The notes beneath the pieces were generated by a model that was not told the DNA's origin, did not search any database, and worked only from the letters and a program-made list of their open reading frames with translations. A stretch of 64,000 nucleotides of DNA from Gordius sp. MW1 (lineage: Eukaryota; Nematomorpha; Gordioida; Gordea; Gordiidae): positions 12,670,413 to 12,734,412 of the forward strand of contig OZ038533.1 of the NCBI GenBank assembly GCA_964036665.1, written 5' to 3'. Made by a program: the position numbers and the translations under genes. How positions within the stretch are numbered: the first letter of the stretch is position 1; each line of letters opens with the position of its first letter. Below, one piece after another: positions 63,055-64,000 of the stretch.

Positions 63055-63164
63055 AACTCGCCGAATACCATCTCGTCGAATTTAATGTCCCCCGGTTAAA
63101 AAAGGACCATTTTTAACCGGGGGACATTACATTCGGCGAGATGGTTTTCGGCAAGTTGACGGGC
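63055..63164. mobile_element. Hairpin MITE (about 110 bp, near-perfect palindrome)
   Basis: A 50-bp arm beginning tcaactcgccgaataccatc is followed, after a 7-10 bp loop, by its inverse copy ending cggcaagttga. Only about five mismatches separate the arms. Near the loop, gtcccccggttaaaa and ttttaaccgggggac pair exactly. It has no coding content. The target site was not defined. Confidence 0.8.
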
Positions 63165-63615
63165 CACTAAATATAACAAAGATAAATTGCAGACGTACCG
63201 CATTGCTTTACAAAAGCTGTAACTAAAACCCGCCACTTTTTTCAATGAATAGTTGTAACTTAAGCGCGCTTTAATGTCACCAGAAAGTATCGAGCCACAT
63301 TTTATTTACATAATTTTAAATTATTATTTTTTGATAATTAAATAAGATATGACAATTACTAATTATCTTATGGCATTTTAATGCATATACCAAACCTTAA
63401 TCACTTAACGATTGATTTTTAGCCTTTTTAATAGCGAAAGAAAATTCTTGTTGCACGCAATCGTTGCTTTCCTAAAAATGATCTATATGAAATTTACATA
63501 CAGAAAACAAAACTAATTGAAAATATCGATTCAGTTGCAATTGACAAAAAAGCAAAAAACTAATAAATGTCTACGTACTTCTAACTCTAACCTAAAACAC
63601 TAACCCTAACCCCTC

Positions 63616-63932
63616 TCAAGGAGCATTTTCGTTAAATATTCATAGACATTCATAGACATTTTGTCAGTTAAACTTTGGTCGAATGCATCGATACCGAAAA
63701 TATCTATGAAAGCGACATATGAGACATCAACGTCGCGATGTTCATATACCAAAACTTAGTTTCAATTATTGCTAATGATCGTCAAAACAAAATCGAAACT
63801 TGCTAATAGAGATTATAAAATATTAGTTCATTTCTGAGAATTAAATCAATTTTTATAAAATCCATATATCAATCCCATCTGAGCCGGAGAACGCTTCTTT
63901 AATGTTGCTTGGATCTTTTATGACCAGCCCTA
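63616..63932 (-). other. Possible coding exons of an unidentified minus-strand gene
   Basis: Two stretches read as protein-like sequence on the minus strand. Bases 63853-63932 follow a good acceptor (ttattaacag) and read GLVIKDPSNIKEAFSGSDG before a stop. Bases 63616-63752 read RDVDVSYVAFIDIFGIDAFD and continue to a stop. The second has a vague look of a class III cyclase or myosin-motor strand (FIDIFGID), but neither identification is safe. Splice donors are not evident, so these may be chance frames or exons of a gene extending beyond the window. Confidence 0.2.
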
Positions 63933-64000
63933 CTGTTAATAAATGATAATTTTTAGCGAAAAAATTAGTAGATTACCAATTTTCACACATGCTTTATATA

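Noticed and set aside
63590..63615. Telomere-like ctaaccctaacccc
   Set aside because: Only two imperfect units are present, which is expected by chance in this composition.

Overview
This is eukaryotic, animal nuclear DNA: AT-rich, gene-poor and full of transposon debris, with five recognisable intron-containing genes. No operons, Shine-Dalgarno sites or CRISPR arrays are visible. The gene set (slingshot phosphatase, Cdc42, GLUT-type hexose facilitator, tetraspanin, GOLT1) indicates a metazoan. The repeat content (RTE-like and other non-LTR elements, one Ty3/gypsy element, hAT-, PIF/Harbinger- and piggyBac-like non-autonomous elements) fits an invertebrate. The phylum cannot be fixed from the sequence alone.

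Layout. 1-615 is a decayed RTE-like fragment. 2646-3320 (-) is a complete four-exon GOLT1 gene (139 aa). 3452-6412 is a 5'-truncated non-LTR element ending in an ATAC repeat. 6785-16343 is a graveyard: palindromic-repeat arms, a broken non-LTR element with the QQGDPLG motif that is split by a hAT MITE, a second RTE relic, and a GATCC-rich hAT MITE. 16629-21196 is a dead Ty3/gypsy element with both LTRs and a 4-bp target duplication. 23391-29268 (+) is slingshot (nine exons seen). 30812-32405 is a palindromic element with a hAT MITE nested at its centre. 33005-36055 is the best RTE-like copy, still frameshifted. 39112-41762 (+) is Cdc42 (four coding exons, 191 aa). 43136-59641 (-) is a GLUT-like sugar transporter (ten exons, 627 aa). 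61582-62813 (+) is a tetraspanin (two exons).

The most unusual structure lies in GLUT intron 5 (between exons 4 and 5). A 3.77-kb fold-back element with arms of about 1.7 kb is flanked by two identical 540-bp direct copies of host DNA. These copies include most of GLUT exon 5, so the gene carries a second, truncated exon 5 with an acceptor but no donor. Further downstream in the same intron 5 of the gene model (plus-strand 52.9-53.4 kb) is a hAT MITE; intron 4 (54.4-58.2 kb) holds an array of tRNA-like B-box modules with 128-bp tail repeats and a 1.6-kb TTAA-flanked element.

The host genes do not form a functional cluster. Cdc42 and slingshot both act on actin (slingshot dephosphorylates cofilin), but their proximity is probably incidental. 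Exon junctions were inferred by reading frames, GT/AG sites and recalled family conservation, not by alignment or RNA data.
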